Assembly: GCA_020628645.1 (NCBI GenBank)
Contig: JAHDES010000026.1
Coordinates: 40,567-86,755, forward strand
Source of the DNA: Saprospiraceae bacterium
GTDB lineage: Bacteria; Bacteroidota; Bacteroidia; Chitinophagales; Saprospiraceae
Length of the DNA stretch: 46,189 nt
Direction of reading: 5' to 3'
Both the position numbers and the translations under genes were made by a program. The notes under the pieces were generated by a model. That model was not told the DNA's origin and did no database searches. It was given only the letters and a program-made list of their open reading frames with translations. Every line of letters starts with the position of its first letter. Within the stretch, counting starts at the first letter, position 1. Of the stretch, positions 23,598-33,550 are shown piece by piece.

Positions 23598-26297
23598 CTA
23601 ATTTTCAGTATTATCTTCTTCTTTTATCGTCACAGTACCACCACAACCTTCTATCATTGCAAGAAATACAGCTCCAAGTTGTACCTCAAAGTCAGCTTGT
23701 AATTCAATGTAATCAAGTGCATCATAGGTGACATCTGCCCCATTTTCGATGGTAGAAGTGGAATGAATGTAGGTATCAGATTCAAGTACATAAGTTGTCC
23801 CCATCCCATGTGTTGTTCCTTCGACTACATCTGTAGGACAAGCATTTGGATCAATAATATTGAGGGTATAATCCTCCACTTCCCCATAAGTAAATGAAGT
23901 ACAAGGACTGGGCGCAGAGTTGAATTGCATGATGATACGCATACCCACCATACCAGTTACAGCAGAAGAGGGTACTGTAAAACTACCTGTCTCCACATTT
24001 GTGGAAGCTGCCCCAGCATCAAAAACTAATTCATCAAGATCAAAGAAATCACCATCTTGATTATAATCAATCCAGATTCGGAAGTATTCACTATAAATAG
24101 TACTTGTCCATTCTGGTGTGAGCGAAAAACTATACGTTTGACCTTTATCAACGGGTATAACGATATTAGTGTAATCTCCATATCCACTGTCGTCACCAGA
24201 AGTATTCGTTACACCAGCAATGGTAACTTCTTCTATCCATTCATCTTCTGTAGTATCACCACTATTTGAACAATAAGTTACTGGAATGGTAGTAAAACTA
24301 AAAACACTTGAAACTGTTCCGTCGCCACATTCATTGCTTGGCGTAACGCGCCAATAATACATGGTATTTAGACCTAATGTACTAGCGGTATAACTAAGAT
24401 TAGAGGTGTTAGTTGTTTCTACGATTGTTCCAAAACCAGCATCCGTAGCGATTTCTACTAAATAACTTGTTGCATCAGTTGCGGCTGTCCATGTAAGGGA
24501 AGCAGATTGAGGGACATTAGTACTCATATCAGCAGGGGCAGATAGAGTAGACGCAGTAGGAGCATTTAACTGAATAACTAATTCTAAATCTAATGTTTTT
24601 GTGCCAGTTGTTGACATACCACTGACTGTTATAGTATACGTTCCAGCAGCGGCGGCAGCAATATTTCCAATAGTCAAAGTAGTACTATTACCAGGAGTAA
24701 CTGTAGTAGCACCTAAATTAGCGGTAGTTCCAGCAGGATTTCCACTTACGGATAACATCACATCATCTGTAAAACCCAATAAAGCCCCAACATCTATTGT
24801 ATAAACAGCATCAGTAGGGGCGCACACTTCTACAGAAGAGTTGGTAGATGACAGATTAAAATCAGAAATACAAGTTCCACCTGCCCCTGGATTCAATTCT
24901 AAGATACTGTTATATAAATTGAGTCGCCCACCTGTAACGGTAGGAGTTGAACCAGTTGGACTGAGTGATGGTACTTGATCTACTCCATTAAAAATAGCAT
25001 CTCTAAGCTCTAAAGCATAGGTAGCTGGATTATTTTTATAATTAGTAATAAAATCATCACAAGCAGCCGCGACTAAAAGACCTACTGCGCCTGCAACATG
25101 GGGTGTCGCCATAGATGTACCTGTATTATTACCATAAGTATCGTCAGGGAGGGTAGATAAAATGCTAGTGCCAGGTGCACCAAGATCAATAGTGGTTAAG
25201 CCATAAGCAGCCCCTCCATTTTTCACATCATTGTGATCTGTATTAGTTACAGCAATCATATATTCACTAGCACAAGCAGTAGGTACATCTCCTACAACAT
25301 CTATATTGGTATTCGCATTAGCTGTTGCTCCGGCACTAATCACACCTTGCGCCCCCAAATCATCGTACATAGCACACCAAAGGGGATAACTAGCAGGATT
25401 AGCATTATCGACCCCAAAAGAAGCATTGGTAGATACAACGAATGCGCCTTGAGCCCCATTAGTAGTATTGTATAGTGTACGAGCGTCTAATACATAGCCA
25501 TAAGCTTCAATAACTGTAGATTCTATAGAAGAAGACCCTTGTATCGTCATTACTTTTACATCCCAATTTACGCCTGTAACGCCTTGTGCATTATTCCCTT
25601 TTGCGCCCACTGTTCCAGATACATGCGTACCATGACTAGCAGAAGTAATAGTACCATTAGAATTATAGGCATTCCATCCATCAACGTCATCAATGTATCC
25701 ATTATTATCATCATCTACACCATTTCCAGCGATTTCAGCAGTATTCTTCCATAGATTAGGTACTAAATCTTCATGATTGATATCAAAGCCATTATCTATT
25801 ACAGCTACTACAATTTCGTCACCTTGAGTAGTCATTCCTCCAGTAGAAATATCCCAAGCTTCAGGTGCATCTATATCAGCATCTACAGTACCACCACTTT
25901 GTCCAGTATTGTCCATATCCCATTGTGATCCATATTGAGTATCATCAGGAGAAGTCACACGGAGTGTTAGATTGGTATGATTGAACTGAGCGACCAATAC
26001 ATCATTATCAAAGCGAATTTGTCGAAGTAAATCATGGTGTCGAACATTATCAGGCTGGTATTGAAGTAACCAAAGATTGATACTTTGTGCCAATCGTTTA
26101 TTTGGTTTTAAATCAATCGGTCGTCCTTCAAAAGATTGAAATCGATTACAAAATTCAGCGACATCTACGGATTCTTTTAATTTGACCATCACATCACCAT
26201 AGATGAAATTGTCTTCTTGTTTTTGTGCTTGTAAAAATGAAAGTGAGTTTATAAGAAAAATAAGCAGAAGTAAGGACTTCCAAATCGTGTTTGCCAT
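23598..26297 (-). CDS. Secreted subtilisin-like (S8) serine protease with Ig-like and GEVED-type domains
   Basis: This 899-residue protein has a signal peptide (about 1-24, ending SFLQA) and a propeptide-like region (about 30-115). The S8 catalytic domain covers about 145-420. Asp168 is in VVAVIDNG, His222 in SHGTHVSG and Ser395 in GTSMATPH, with oxyanion Asn291 in NASFG. An acidic insert, DDDNNGYIDDVDG, looks like a calcium site. Next come a Cys-containing beta-sandwich and a fibronectin III-like domain (about 580-670, LSWTAATDATSYLVEI). A GEVED-type domain follows (about 690-800, WIDYNQDGDF ... YGEVEDYTLNI). The C-terminus (IELQADFEVQLGAVFLAMIEGCGG) resembles the short C-terminal stack seen in other Bacteroidota exoproteins rather than a typical sorting domain. 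Confidence 0.9.
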   Translation of the reverse strand: MANTIWKSLLLLIFLINSLSFLQAQKQEDNFIYGDVMVKLKESVDVAEFCNRFQSFEGRPIDLKPNKRLAQSINLWLLQYQPDNVRHHDLLRQIRFDNDVLVAQFNHTNLTLRVTSPDDTQYGSQWDMDNTGQSGGTVDADIDAPEAWDISTGGMTTQGDEIVVAVIDNGFDINHEDLVPNLWKNTAEIAGNGVDDDNNGYIDDVDGWNAYNSNGTITSASHGTHVSGTVGAKGNNAQGVTGVNWDVKVMTIQGSSSIESTVIEAYGYVLDARTLYNTTNGAQGAFVVSTNASFGVDNANPASYPLWCAMYDDLGAQGVISAGATANANTNIDVVGDVPTACASEYMIAVTNTDHNDVKNGGAAYGLTTIDLGAPGTSILSTLPDDTYGNNTGTSMATPHVAGAVGLLVAAACDDFITNYKNNPATYALELRDAIFNGVDQVPSLSPTGSTPTVTGGRLNLYNSILELNPGAGGTCISDFNLSSTNSSVEVCAPTDAVYTIDVGALLGFTDDVMLSVSGNPAGTTANLGATTVTPGNSTTLTIGNIAAAAAGTYTITVSGMSTTGTKTLDLELVIQLNAPTASTLSAPADMSTNVPQSASLTWTAATDATSYLVEIATDAGFGTIVETTNTSNLSYTASTLGLNTMYYWRVTPSNECGDGTVSSVFSFTTIPVTYCSNSGDTTEDEWIEEVTIAGVTNTSGDDSGYGDYTNIVIPVDKGQTYSFSLTPEWTSTIYSEYFRIWIDYNQDGDFFDLDELVFDAGAASTNVETGSFTVPSSAVTGMVGMRIIMQFNSAPSPCTSFTYGEVEDYTLNIIDPNACPTDVVEGTTHGMGTTYVLESDTYIHSTSTIENGADVTYDALDYIELQADFEVQLGAVFLAMIEGCGGTVTIKEEDNTEN

Positions 26298-26574
26298 GTT
26301 GGATTGGTTTAGTAGTAATTTTTAGAATATTAAAATCAAAGCACCATCAATTTAAGCATTTTTAAAAATAATCCACTTATAGCTTGCGTTTATTTTAATG
26401 ACTAATCTTAAAAAACACATATTTTGAGGTAAATTCAACCGCCAACTAATAGCTTCCTTTGCGCTTTTTATAATTCCTTTAGAACAAGTCTACATTATTC
26501 CCGTTTATAAATATCGTTTAGTATACCTTACAAAAAGTATATTATTTCAAAAATAGACCACAATCAGAGAAGTG

Positions 26575-27624
26575 ATGATAAATACTGCCTTATTAGGAGA
26601 AATTTGCGCTTTATCAGGTGCACCAGGTTATGAACAATCCATTCGAGCTTTTGTACTCGATTATGTCAAAGATTTTGTTGATGAATGTCGAGTAGATGCG
26701 ATGGGAAATGTTATTGCCATCAAGAAAGGACGTGAAGCTAAACGTGTAGCGATAGCAGCACATATGGACGAAATTGGTTTCATCGTCACCCATATTGATG
26801 ATGATGGTTTTATTCGTTTTCATCCCCTTGGTGGTTTTGATCCAAAAACATTAACTTCTCAACGGGTTATTATTCATGGTAAAGAAGATGTAATAGGAGT
26901 CATGGGTTGTAAACCTATCCATATCATGAAGGCAGAAGAACGAACAAAGGTAGTGCCTATTACCGATTATTTTATAGATACGGGGCGATCGAAAGAAGAA
27001 GTAGAAAAACTCATTAGTTTAGGTAATCCAATTACTAGAGAGCGAACGTTAATCGAAATGGGGGATTGTGTCAATAGTAAATCTTTGGACAATCGTGTTT
27101 CTGTTTTTATTTTAATTGAAGTTTTACGTCAGCTCAAAGACCAAGAAGTTCCTTATGATATTTATGGTGTATTTACCGTACAAGAGGAAATTGGAATTCG
27201 AGGAGCTATTGCTGCATCGCGTCATATAAATCCAGATTTTGGCTTTGGTTTGGATGTTACTATTGCTTATGATTTACCAGGGGCGCAATCGCATGAAATG
27301 GTGACAAAGTTAGGCAAAGGGACTGCGATCAAAGTGATGGATGGAGCAACGGTTTGTGATTATCGAATGGTTAATTATTTAAAGGAACTAGCCACAAAAA
27401 AAGAAATTCCTTATCAAATGGAATTATTGCCTGCTGGTGGAACAGATACGGCTGGTTTGCAACGTTATGGAAAAAATGGTTCTATCGCTGGAGCAATCTC
27501 TATTCCGCTTCGTTATCTGCATCAAACCATTGAAATGGCACATAAAAATGACATTCATCAATCTATTGAATTACTTCGGGAAGCATTATTGCATCTCGAT
27601 CAATACGATTGGTCATTTCGTTAA
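26575..27624 (+). CDS. M42 family zinc aminopeptidase
   Basis: This is a metallo-aminopeptidase of the M42 (glutamyl aminopeptidase/endoglucanase M) family, probably a large cytosolic oligomer that degrades peptides. Numbering from the GTG at 26572 (350 residues), the zinc ligands are His64 in AAHMDEIGF, Asp173 in SLDNRV, Glu206 in QEEIGIRGA, Asp228 in GLDVT and His317 in RYLHQTIEM. Glu205 is the catalytic base. The ATG at 26575 immediately follows the GTG and is the more likely start (349 residues). No signal peptide is present. It is convergent with the histidine kinase gene, 29 bases away. Confidence 0.92.
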   Translation: MINTALLGEICALSGAPGYEQSIRAFVLDYVKDFVDECRVDAMGNVIAIKKGREAKRVAIAAHMDEIGFIVTHIDDDGFIRFHPLGGFDPKTLTSQRVIIHGKEDVIGVMGCKPIHIMKAEERTKVVPITDYFIDTGRSKEEVEKLISLGNPITRERTLIEMGDCVNSKSLDNRVSVFILIEVLRQLKDQEVPYDIYGVFTVQEEIGIRGAIAASRHINPDFGFGLDVTIAYDLPGAQSHEMVTKLGKGTAIKVMDGATVCDYRMVNYLKELATKKEIPYQMELLPAGGTDTAGLQRYGKNGSIAGAISIPLRYLHQTIEMAHKNDIHQSIELLREALLHLDQYDWSFR

Positions 27625-27653
27625 TTTTGAGTGAAAATCATTATTCCAAGTGT

Positions 27654-29135
27654 TTATACCGCTACGCCATTCGTATACACAGGCAATTGAAAAAAGAAGG
27701 TCGCTCCTTTATTCGGTTGGCTGATTACTTCTATGGTAGAGTTATGAATATCTAATATCTTTTTTACAATCGCTAAACCAAGCCCAGTACCTAATTTATT
27801 ACCTTCAACGGCTTGATTTTTATTATAGCGTTCAAAGATAAAGGATTGTTCATTTTCGGGAATACCTGGTCCAGTATCAGAGACTTTAATTTCAACACTT
27901 TTATCCAGCGCATGAAGTCCAATTTTTACCGCACCATCTTTAGGAGTAAACTTCAAAGCATTATCCATTAAGTTTTGCATAACCCGTTCTACCAAAGCAA
28001 TATCTGCAAAAACAAGGGGGAGTTTATCATCCATATTCAACTCGATTTTAATGCCTTTTTTATCAGCTAAAATTTGATACTTATGGAAGACATCTTGCGC
28101 AAGTTCGTGAATAAAGAAAGGCTCTTTTTGCGCTTTAACTTGATTGGCTTCTAGTTTAGATAATTCAAATAATTGACCCACCAGTTTATTGAGTTTGTCA
28201 TTACTATCTAGAATAATAGAGAGATACTTTTGGCGATCTTCAGAAGAGATCGTTTCCTCCTTCATCTGTAAGGTTTCCACATAACCACGCATGATAGCAA
28301 GCGGCGTACGTAAATCATGAGAAACATTCGCAATTAATTCTCGACGAAGTTTTTCTACACTTTTCAATTCATCAATATTGGCAACAATTTGGTCTGCCAT
28401 AGAATTAAAGGTGGTAGCAAGAAGGGGAAGGTCGTTTTCTTCAGCATTAGCTACTCTTGCTTGATAATCGCCTTCTTTAAAACGGCGTACCGCCTCAATG
28501 ATTTGTTGAAGATTACGCGTTAAATACCAGATTAAAAACAAGGCTAACGCCAATGCTCCAAATAGGGTTAAAAAGAACCAAAACGATCCCAAACGCAAAA
28601 TGTAACTTCCCAATAAAGTAGATGCCACCGACCCTTGTTTCTCACTCGCCAAAATAATATAATAATAGCCTTTTAATTGCTCTTCCTCCATAATCGGAGC
28701 AGCAGAGAACACCTTGCAACCACCAGGATTACGGGGGTCATCTCCAAGTACATAGTTTTCGCCTTTGTCAGCAATAAAATCTTTTACAGGAGCAAGATTA
28801 ACCTGCTCTAGTTTCACTTTTTTATAAGGAGCAACATAAGTTATAATCTCACCTTCAGGACTCAATAAATAAACCTCCACACTTGGATTAATTACCATCA
28901 TGGATTCCATTACGGTTTGGATTGCCGTTGTATCTACTTCTCCTTCTGGTGTAAAAGTAGTAACATGATCGACGGTAAATTGAGCGAGTTCAGCATTCAA
29001 ACGTTGATTCGTTTCTTGGAAATATTGCTCTGCATAATAGGTGTTCATGTAAATGAAAATGACACCCAAAAGGATGAGCATCCCGATAAAAAGTGCAGCA
29101 ATTTTCCAGTAGAGTTTGTTCATTAAATTGTTCAT
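27654..29135 (-). CDS. Sensor histidine kinase
   Basis: This is a 493-residue membrane kinase. TM1 is at about 11-31, an extracytoplasmic sensor domain at about 32-178, and TM2 at about 180-205. HAMP covers about 205-258 (RRFKEGDYQARV). HisKA follows with the phosphorylated His273 in NVSHDLRTPLA. The HATPase domain shows the N-box NLMDNALKFTP, G1 box DTGPGIP and G2 box GTGLGLAIVKK. The sensor domain contains GDDPRNPGGCKVF with one Cys and resembles PAS-like extracellular sensors; the signal is not known. The start ATG overlaps the response-regulator stop as ATGA, so the two are translationally coupled. Confidence 0.93.
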   Translation of the reverse strand: MNNLMNKLYWKIAALFIGMLILLGVIFIYMNTYYAEQYFQETNQRLNAELAQFTVDHVTTFTPEGEVDTTAIQTVMESMMVINPSVEVYLLSPEGEIITYVAPYKKVKLEQVNLAPVKDFIADKGENYVLGDDPRNPGGCKVFSAAPIMEEEQLKGYYYIILASEKQGSVASTLLGSYILRLGSFWFFLTLFGALALALFLIWYLTRNLQQIIEAVRRFKEGDYQARVANAEENDLPLLATTFNSMADQIVANIDELKSVEKLRRELIANVSHDLRTPLAIMRGYVETLQMKEETISSEDRQKYLSIILDSNDKLNKLVGQLFELSKLEANQVKAQKEPFFIHELAQDVFHKYQILADKKGIKIELNMDDKLPLVFADIALVERVMQNLMDNALKFTPKDGAVKIGLHALDKSVEIKVSDTGPGIPENEQSFIFERYNKNQAVEGNKLGTGLGLAIVKKILDIHNSTIEVISQPNKGATFFFQLPVYTNGVAV

Positions 29136-29860
29136 GCCCCAAGATTTGTAGGTGAATGAATATCTTCGTTAAATCGGTAACCTACTCCCCATGTCGTGAG
29201 GATGTAAGTGGGTTGGTTCATATCAGGTTCGATCTTTGCGCGTAGTCGATTAATATGAGAATTTACCGTATGTTCATAGCCTTCAAAATCATAACCCCAA
29301 ACCAAATTGAGGATGCGATTTCGATTATAACTTTTACCAGGATTGGAAGCTAATAAACTCAATAAATCAAATTCTTTAGGAGATAATTCGATACGCTGTT
29401 CTTTGATGGTTAATTTTCGTTTATCTAAATCTAAAACCATGTCGCCATATCGTAAGACTTGTTCTTGCCCTACAGATGCCATTTGTTCTTGTAAGATTTG
29501 CGTACGTCTAAAAATTGCTTTTACACGCGCCAATAATTCTCGAATACTAAACGGTTTGGTTAAATAATCATCAGCTCCCATTTCTAAGCCTAGTACTTTG
29601 TCGATCTCTTCGGAACGTGCCGTTAGCATCAAAATAGGCGTGGTAATATTACGTGCGCGAATACGACGACAAACTTCCATACCATCCATTTTAGGCAACA
29701 TTAGATCAAGGATGATAAGGTCATAAGTATTGTTTAATGCTTTTTCTAGTCCCTCTGCTCCATCCAAGCATTTGGTCAATTGACAATCAATATCTCCAAA
29801 ATGAATAGATAATAAAGCTACAATTTGTGGATCATCTTCTACTAGTAAGACTTGGCGCAT
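29132..29860 (-). CDS. OmpR/PhoB-family response regulator
   Basis: This is a 242-residue DNA-binding regulator. The receiver domain (1-120) has the acidic pair Glu8-Asp9-Asp10, phospho-acceptor Asp52 in IILDLMLPKMDG, Thr80 and Lys102 in LTKPF. The winged-helix Trans_reg_C domain (about 135-232) includes ELSPKEFDLLSLLA, NRNRILNLVWGYDFEG and VNSHINRLRAKIE. It is expressed with the downstream kinase (4-base overlap). Family members bind direct repeats spaced about 11 bp. Such repeats lie 98-115 bases upstream of its own start, and others precede the divergent gene at 30180, so these are its likely targets. Confidence 0.95.
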   Translation of the reverse strand: MRQVLLVEDDPQIVALLSIHFGDIDCQLTKCLDGAEGLEKALNNTYDLIILDLMLPKMDGMEVCRRIRARNITTPILMLTARSEEIDKVLGLEMGADDYLTKPFSIRELLARVKAIFRRTQILQEQMASVGQEQVLRYGDMVLDLDKRKLTIKEQRIELSPKEFDLLSLLASNPGKSYNRNRILNLVWGYDFEGYEHTVNSHINRLRAKIEPDMNQPTYILTTWGVGYRFNEDIHSPTNLGA

Positions 29861-29957
29861 ATAAGTTGGTTTTAGTTTGACTTTTCAAATTTCACTAACT
29901 TGGAAAGTCTAAGGTTTCCTATTGTTGTAATTGGAATAGTAAAAATAAGATAAATAG

Positions 29958-29975
29958 ATCACAGAACTATCACAG
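29958..29975 (-). promoter_or_regulatory. Two 11-bp-spaced CTGTGAT repeats facing the response regulator gene
   Basis: On the minus strand CTGTGAT occurs at 29975-29969 and 29964-29958, exactly 11 bp apart. That is the spacing used by OmpR/PhoB-type regulators. The orientation is toward the response regulator gene. It shares the TGTGAT core with the plus-strand array at 30051, suggesting one regulator for both and autoregulation. Confidence 0.5.
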
Positions 29976-30050
29976 TTTAATAAAGAAACAAAAATCTTCC
30001 CAACTTTCGACGATTTGTCTGTGCAAGGACAAATAGCTCAAAAAGGGCAC

Positions 30051-30094
30051 TTGTGATACTCTTGTGATATTCTCGTGAAGGCTTGGTAATGTTT
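30051..30094 (+). promoter_or_regulatory. Four 11-bp direct repeats upstream of the six-repeat surface protein gene
   Basis: Consecutive 11-mers start TTGTGAT (30051), TTGTGAT (30062), TCGTGAA (30073) and TGGTAAT (30084). The first two are near-identical and the last two degenerate. The array ends 6 bases before a -7 box. This is the classic layout of an activator-dependent promoter bound by an OmpR-family regulator on one face of the helix. Confidence 0.55.
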
Positions 30095-30100
30095 GGAGCA

Positions 30101-30108
30101 TAGTTTTG
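30101..30108 (+). promoter_or_regulatory. -7 box for the gene at 30180
   Basis: TAGTTTTG matches TAnnTTTG. No TTG is placed at the normal -33 distance; instead the 11-bp repeats occupy that region, as expected for an activator-dependent promoter. The implied leader is about 65-70 nt. Confidence 0.5.
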
Positions 30109-30179
30109 CAGTATACTTTTTTAGCTAAATAAAACTATCAATTTTTAAGTAATTAACCACACACATAAAACCTTACATT

Positions 30180-33100
30180 ATGAAGAGAATATCTTTTACC
30201 CTCCAATTTATGTCGTTTTTGATCGCCTTACTCGGAACCAACTCGATTTATGCACAATGTGAACCAGCGACTTATGTTACTACAGCTGATGGAAAATCAG
30301 TTATTTATACGTGCCCTGGAGATGAGAATGCAGATGAATATACCTTTACCAATGATGCAACTGCCGATGCTAATTATGCTTATGCCATTACTGACGATAA
30401 CAATATTATTATAGGTGTCAATCCAACAGGCGTTCAAGATTTTGAAGGTGCAGGGGTAGGGAATTGCCGTGTATGGGGATTCTCCTATACTGGCGAAATT
30501 TTAGCAGAAGCAGGAGATAACGTCTTTTCCACTTTTTTCTCAAGTGGGTGTTGGGGCATCTCTCGAAATTTTGTAAATATCGTTCGAGATAATCCTGATG
30601 GTGGAAATGTATTTATGCCTTCAGGTGAAACAAGTAAAGAAGTATGTACCACAGATGGGTATGATAATGTGATTCAGTTTCGACACAGTACAAACTCAAA
30701 CGCCGCTTATCGTTATGTTATTACGGATGATAACAATAATATCCTTGGTTTACCCCCTGGAAATAGTTTAAACTTTGAAGGTGTACCTGCGGGTATCTGC
30801 AGAGTTTGGGGTTTGTCTTATACTGGAACAGTGACCGCACAAGTAGGAGACAATGCAACGAACACTTCCTTAACAGATGATTGTTTTGATTTGTCTGACA
30901 ATTTTATTGAAGTTATTCGTACAGATGTAGATGGTGGATTAGTATCAGGAACGGATAATGAAACGATTTATAATATTTGTGTAGGTGATGGTCAAGCAGA
31001 TGAAATCACTTTTAATCATGATAATAATTCAGATTCTTTTTATGGGTACATCATTACTGATGATAATAATCATGTATTAGCATTACCTATTGGTAATATG
31101 GCAAATTTTGAAGGCGCACCAGCGGGCGTTTGTCGCGTATGGGGAATTTCATACACAGGAGACTTAACGATTTATACTGGCGATTTAATTACAGATAAAG
31201 CTTTGAGTACCGATTGTTTTGATTTATCTGAAAATTATATTGAAATCATTCGCGAAGATTGTATTGATATGGGCTGTATGGTAGAAGGGGGAGCTATCTT
31301 TCCTGTGGGGACAACTATGGTCAATCGAGCGGTGATTGCCAATAGAGCCTCAGGCACAATTTCCGTTATCAATGCCGATATGAATACTGTGATGAACTCT
31401 TATCCAATGCCAAATGGTGGACAGCCCATGTATGCTGTTCATAATAAAAATAATAATACCGTTTTAGTAGGTGATTATTTTGGTACAGTAGCAGCTTTTG
31501 ATGGAATTACGTATGATTATTTAGGTTCTGCAACCGCTGGATTTGGCGTGTTTCACATGTGGATCAGCCCTGATAACCAACAACTTTGGGTCAATAATGA
31601 AATTGATAAGACTATTTCTGTGATTCACCCCTCTACATTAGAAACCATTACGACTTTTCCGATTCCTTCTGATTTAGATGCTGATGGTTTTAAGCCTCAT
31701 GATGTAATCGTTGATCCTTCTAATGCTTATGCGTATGTTACGATGATAAGTAGTGCTGAAGTGAATTATGTGGTGAAATATGATGCACAAACATTCCAAG
31801 AAGTTGGTCGTGCAGCAGTGGGAGGTGATCCTCATGTATCTTTAACAGGAATGAACAATATGTTGTATGTCGCTTGTCAAGCCTCTGATGAATTATATGT
31901 TTTGAATCGTAATGATTTAAGTGAAGAAACCATTTTAAGTGTTCCCAATGCACATGGTTTAGGTATGAATGCAGCGGGTACTTATTTATACATCGGTAAT
32001 ATAGCAGATAGTGGAACAGATGCCACTTATACACTTGATGTGATGACAAATACACTTGTTGGTGAAGGAATAGATGCGCCTTTTGCAGTGCCACATAATT
32101 ATGCGGTGAGTAATAATGATGCTCAATTATTTTTGACGCATAGTGGAGGAAGTTCAGACAAAGTAAGTGTCTATAATTTAGCACCAACTCCTACTTTAGT
32201 TGCAGAATTAACAACTGGATTAAATCCTTTTGGTTTAGTGGCGTATTCGTATGCTTCTACAGAGATTGATATTTGTGCAGGGGATGGACAAAGTGATGCT
32301 TTTGATGTGGAACTTACAGGCAATACGGGTAATTCTTCTTGGGTAATTACAGATGCAGATGGAACAATATTAGGTCTACCTCCAGGTCCTCCATTTGATT
32401 TAGAAGGCGCAGGAGCAGGGGTATGTTTAATCTGGCATTTGAGTTATGAAGATATGGTAGCTGGTTTAGAAGTAGGAAATAATGCTTTAACAGATTTAGA
32501 TGGCTGTTATGCGTTGTCGAATCCTATTACTGTGAATCGAACTGGAGTTGATGGAGGAACGGTAAGTATGCCTTCAGGAGATACAGAACGTTATATTTGT
32601 GCTGAAGACGGAGTAGAAGATATTGTGATGTTTACACACAATAATTCTTCTGACGCTAATTATCAATATGTGATCACAGATGAGAATAATACGATTTTAG
32701 GTTTACCACCAAGTAATAGCCTTGATTTTGATGGGGCAGGAGTAGGTATTTGTCGCGTATGGGGCTTGTCTTATACAGGAATGATTACAGCACAGGTAGG
32801 TGATGATGCGGCGGCAGTAGCACTAACAGATGCGTGTTTTGATTTATCAGATAATTTTATCACTATCATTCGAGATGTTCCACATGGTGGTACTGTTAGT
32901 ACAGATGCAGGAGAAACAGATGTGACTATTGTAGCTGGAGATGGGAATGCTGACGAAATTTTCTTTGCACATGCAGATGCGAGTAATTCCAATTATCAAT
33001 ATGTAGTAACAGATGAAAATAATACCATTTTAGGTCTTCCGGGAAATAGCTTAGATTTTGAAGGAGCGGGTGTAGGTATCTGCCGTGTATGGGGCTTATC

Positions 33101-33524
33101 TTATACTGGTTCATTGATTGCAGAAGTAGGTGATGATGCAGCAGCAGTGGCTCTATCCGATGATTGCTTCGACTTATCAGCCAATTTCATCACCGTCAAT
33201 CGAGTGGCAAGTTTAATAGAAGATACACCTGGTTTTCAGGCTATCACGATTAGTGCTATAGATCAATCAAAGGTATCTATCTATCCCAATCCAACTCAAA
33301 ACACCAGTAATTTAGAATTTTATTTAGATCAAACACAGTCTTTAGATATTCAAATTATTACTATCAATGGACAAGTGCTCGTACAAGAAAAACTAAATGG
33401 TGTACGTGGTTTTAATCAGTACTCAATTAATGCTTCTAGCTGGCAGAATGGCGTGTATTTTATTCAAGTTCGATCCAATAATAGCGTTATTGTCCAGAAC
33501 CGATTAACGAAAGTAGGTTATTAA
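30180..33524 (+). CDS. T9SS-secreted protein: six ~105-residue repeats around a beta-propeller
   Basis: This is an 1114-residue surface or secreted protein. The signal peptide (about 1-26) ends NSIYAQC. Three copies of a ~105-residue domain (about 35-375) share the core YVITDxNNxILGLPPGNSL-FEGxGxGICRVWGLSYTG and C-F-D-L-S-x-N-F-I. A seven-bladed-type YVTN/NHL-like beta-propeller follows (about 381-690; SGTISVINADMN, HPSTLETITTFPIP, DPSNAYAYVTM). Three further copies come next (about 690-1005), the first of them divergent (LIWHLSYEDM). A T9SS type A sorting domain (about 1031-1114, SIYPNPTQNTSNLEF ... GVYFIQVRSNNS) ends it. The probable regulator is the divergent two-component system. Function is unknown; the propeller suggests binding. 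Confidence 0.88.
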   Translation: MKRISFTLQFMSFLIALLGTNSIYAQCEPATYVTTADGKSVIYTCPGDENADEYTFTNDATADANYAYAITDDNNIIIGVNPTGVQDFEGAGVGNCRVWGFSYTGEILAEAGDNVFSTFFSSGCWGISRNFVNIVRDNPDGGNVFMPSGETSKEVCTTDGYDNVIQFRHSTNSNAAYRYVITDDNNNILGLPPGNSLNFEGVPAGICRVWGLSYTGTVTAQVGDNATNTSLTDDCFDLSDNFIEVIRTDVDGGLVSGTDNETIYNICVGDGQADEITFNHDNNSDSFYGYIITDDNNHVLALPIGNMANFEGAPAGVCRVWGISYTGDLTIYTGDLITDKALSTDCFDLSENYIEIIREDCIDMGCMVEGGAIFPVGTTMVNRAVIANRASGTISVINADMNTVMNSYPMPNGGQPMYAVHNKNNNTVLVGDYFGTVAAFDGITYDYLGSATAGFGVFHMWISPDNQQLWVNNEIDKTISVIHPSTLETITTFPIPSDLDADGFKPHDVIVDPSNAYAYVTMISSAEVNYVVKYDAQTFQEVGRAAVGGDPHVSLTGMNNMLYVACQASDELYVLNRNDLSEETILSVPNAHGLGMNAAGTYLYIGNIADSGTDATYTLDVMTNTLVGEGIDAPFAVPHNYAVSNNDAQLFLTHSGGSSDKVSVYNLAPTPTLVAELTTGLNPFGLVAYSYASTEIDICAGDGQSDAFDVELTGNTGNSSWVITDADGTILGLPPGPPFDLEGAGAGVCLIWHLSYEDMVAGLEVGNNALTDLDGCYALSNPITVNRTGVDGGTVSMPSGDTERYICAEDGVEDIVMFTHNNSSDANYQYVITDENNTILGLPPSNSLDFDGAGVGICRVWGLSYTGMITAQVGDDAAAVALTDACFDLSDNFITIIRDVPHGGTVSTDAGETDVTIVAGDGNADEIFFAHADASNSNYQYVVTDENNTILGLPGNSLDFEGAGVGICRVWGLSYTGSLIAEVGDDAAAVALSDDCFDLSANFITVNRVASLIEDTPGFQAITISAIDQSKVSIYPNPTQNTSNLEFYLDQTQSLDIQIITINGQVLVQEKLNGVRGFNQYSINASSWQNGVYFIQVRSNNSVIVQNRLTKVGY

Positions 33525-33550
33525 TAATCGTCTAGTATTCTATTTCTAAT

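Noticed and set aside
30051-30094. CRISPR-like direct repeats
   Set aside because: The units are 11 bp with no spacers and lie beside a promoter; this is an operator layout. No CRISPR array is visible anywhere in the window.
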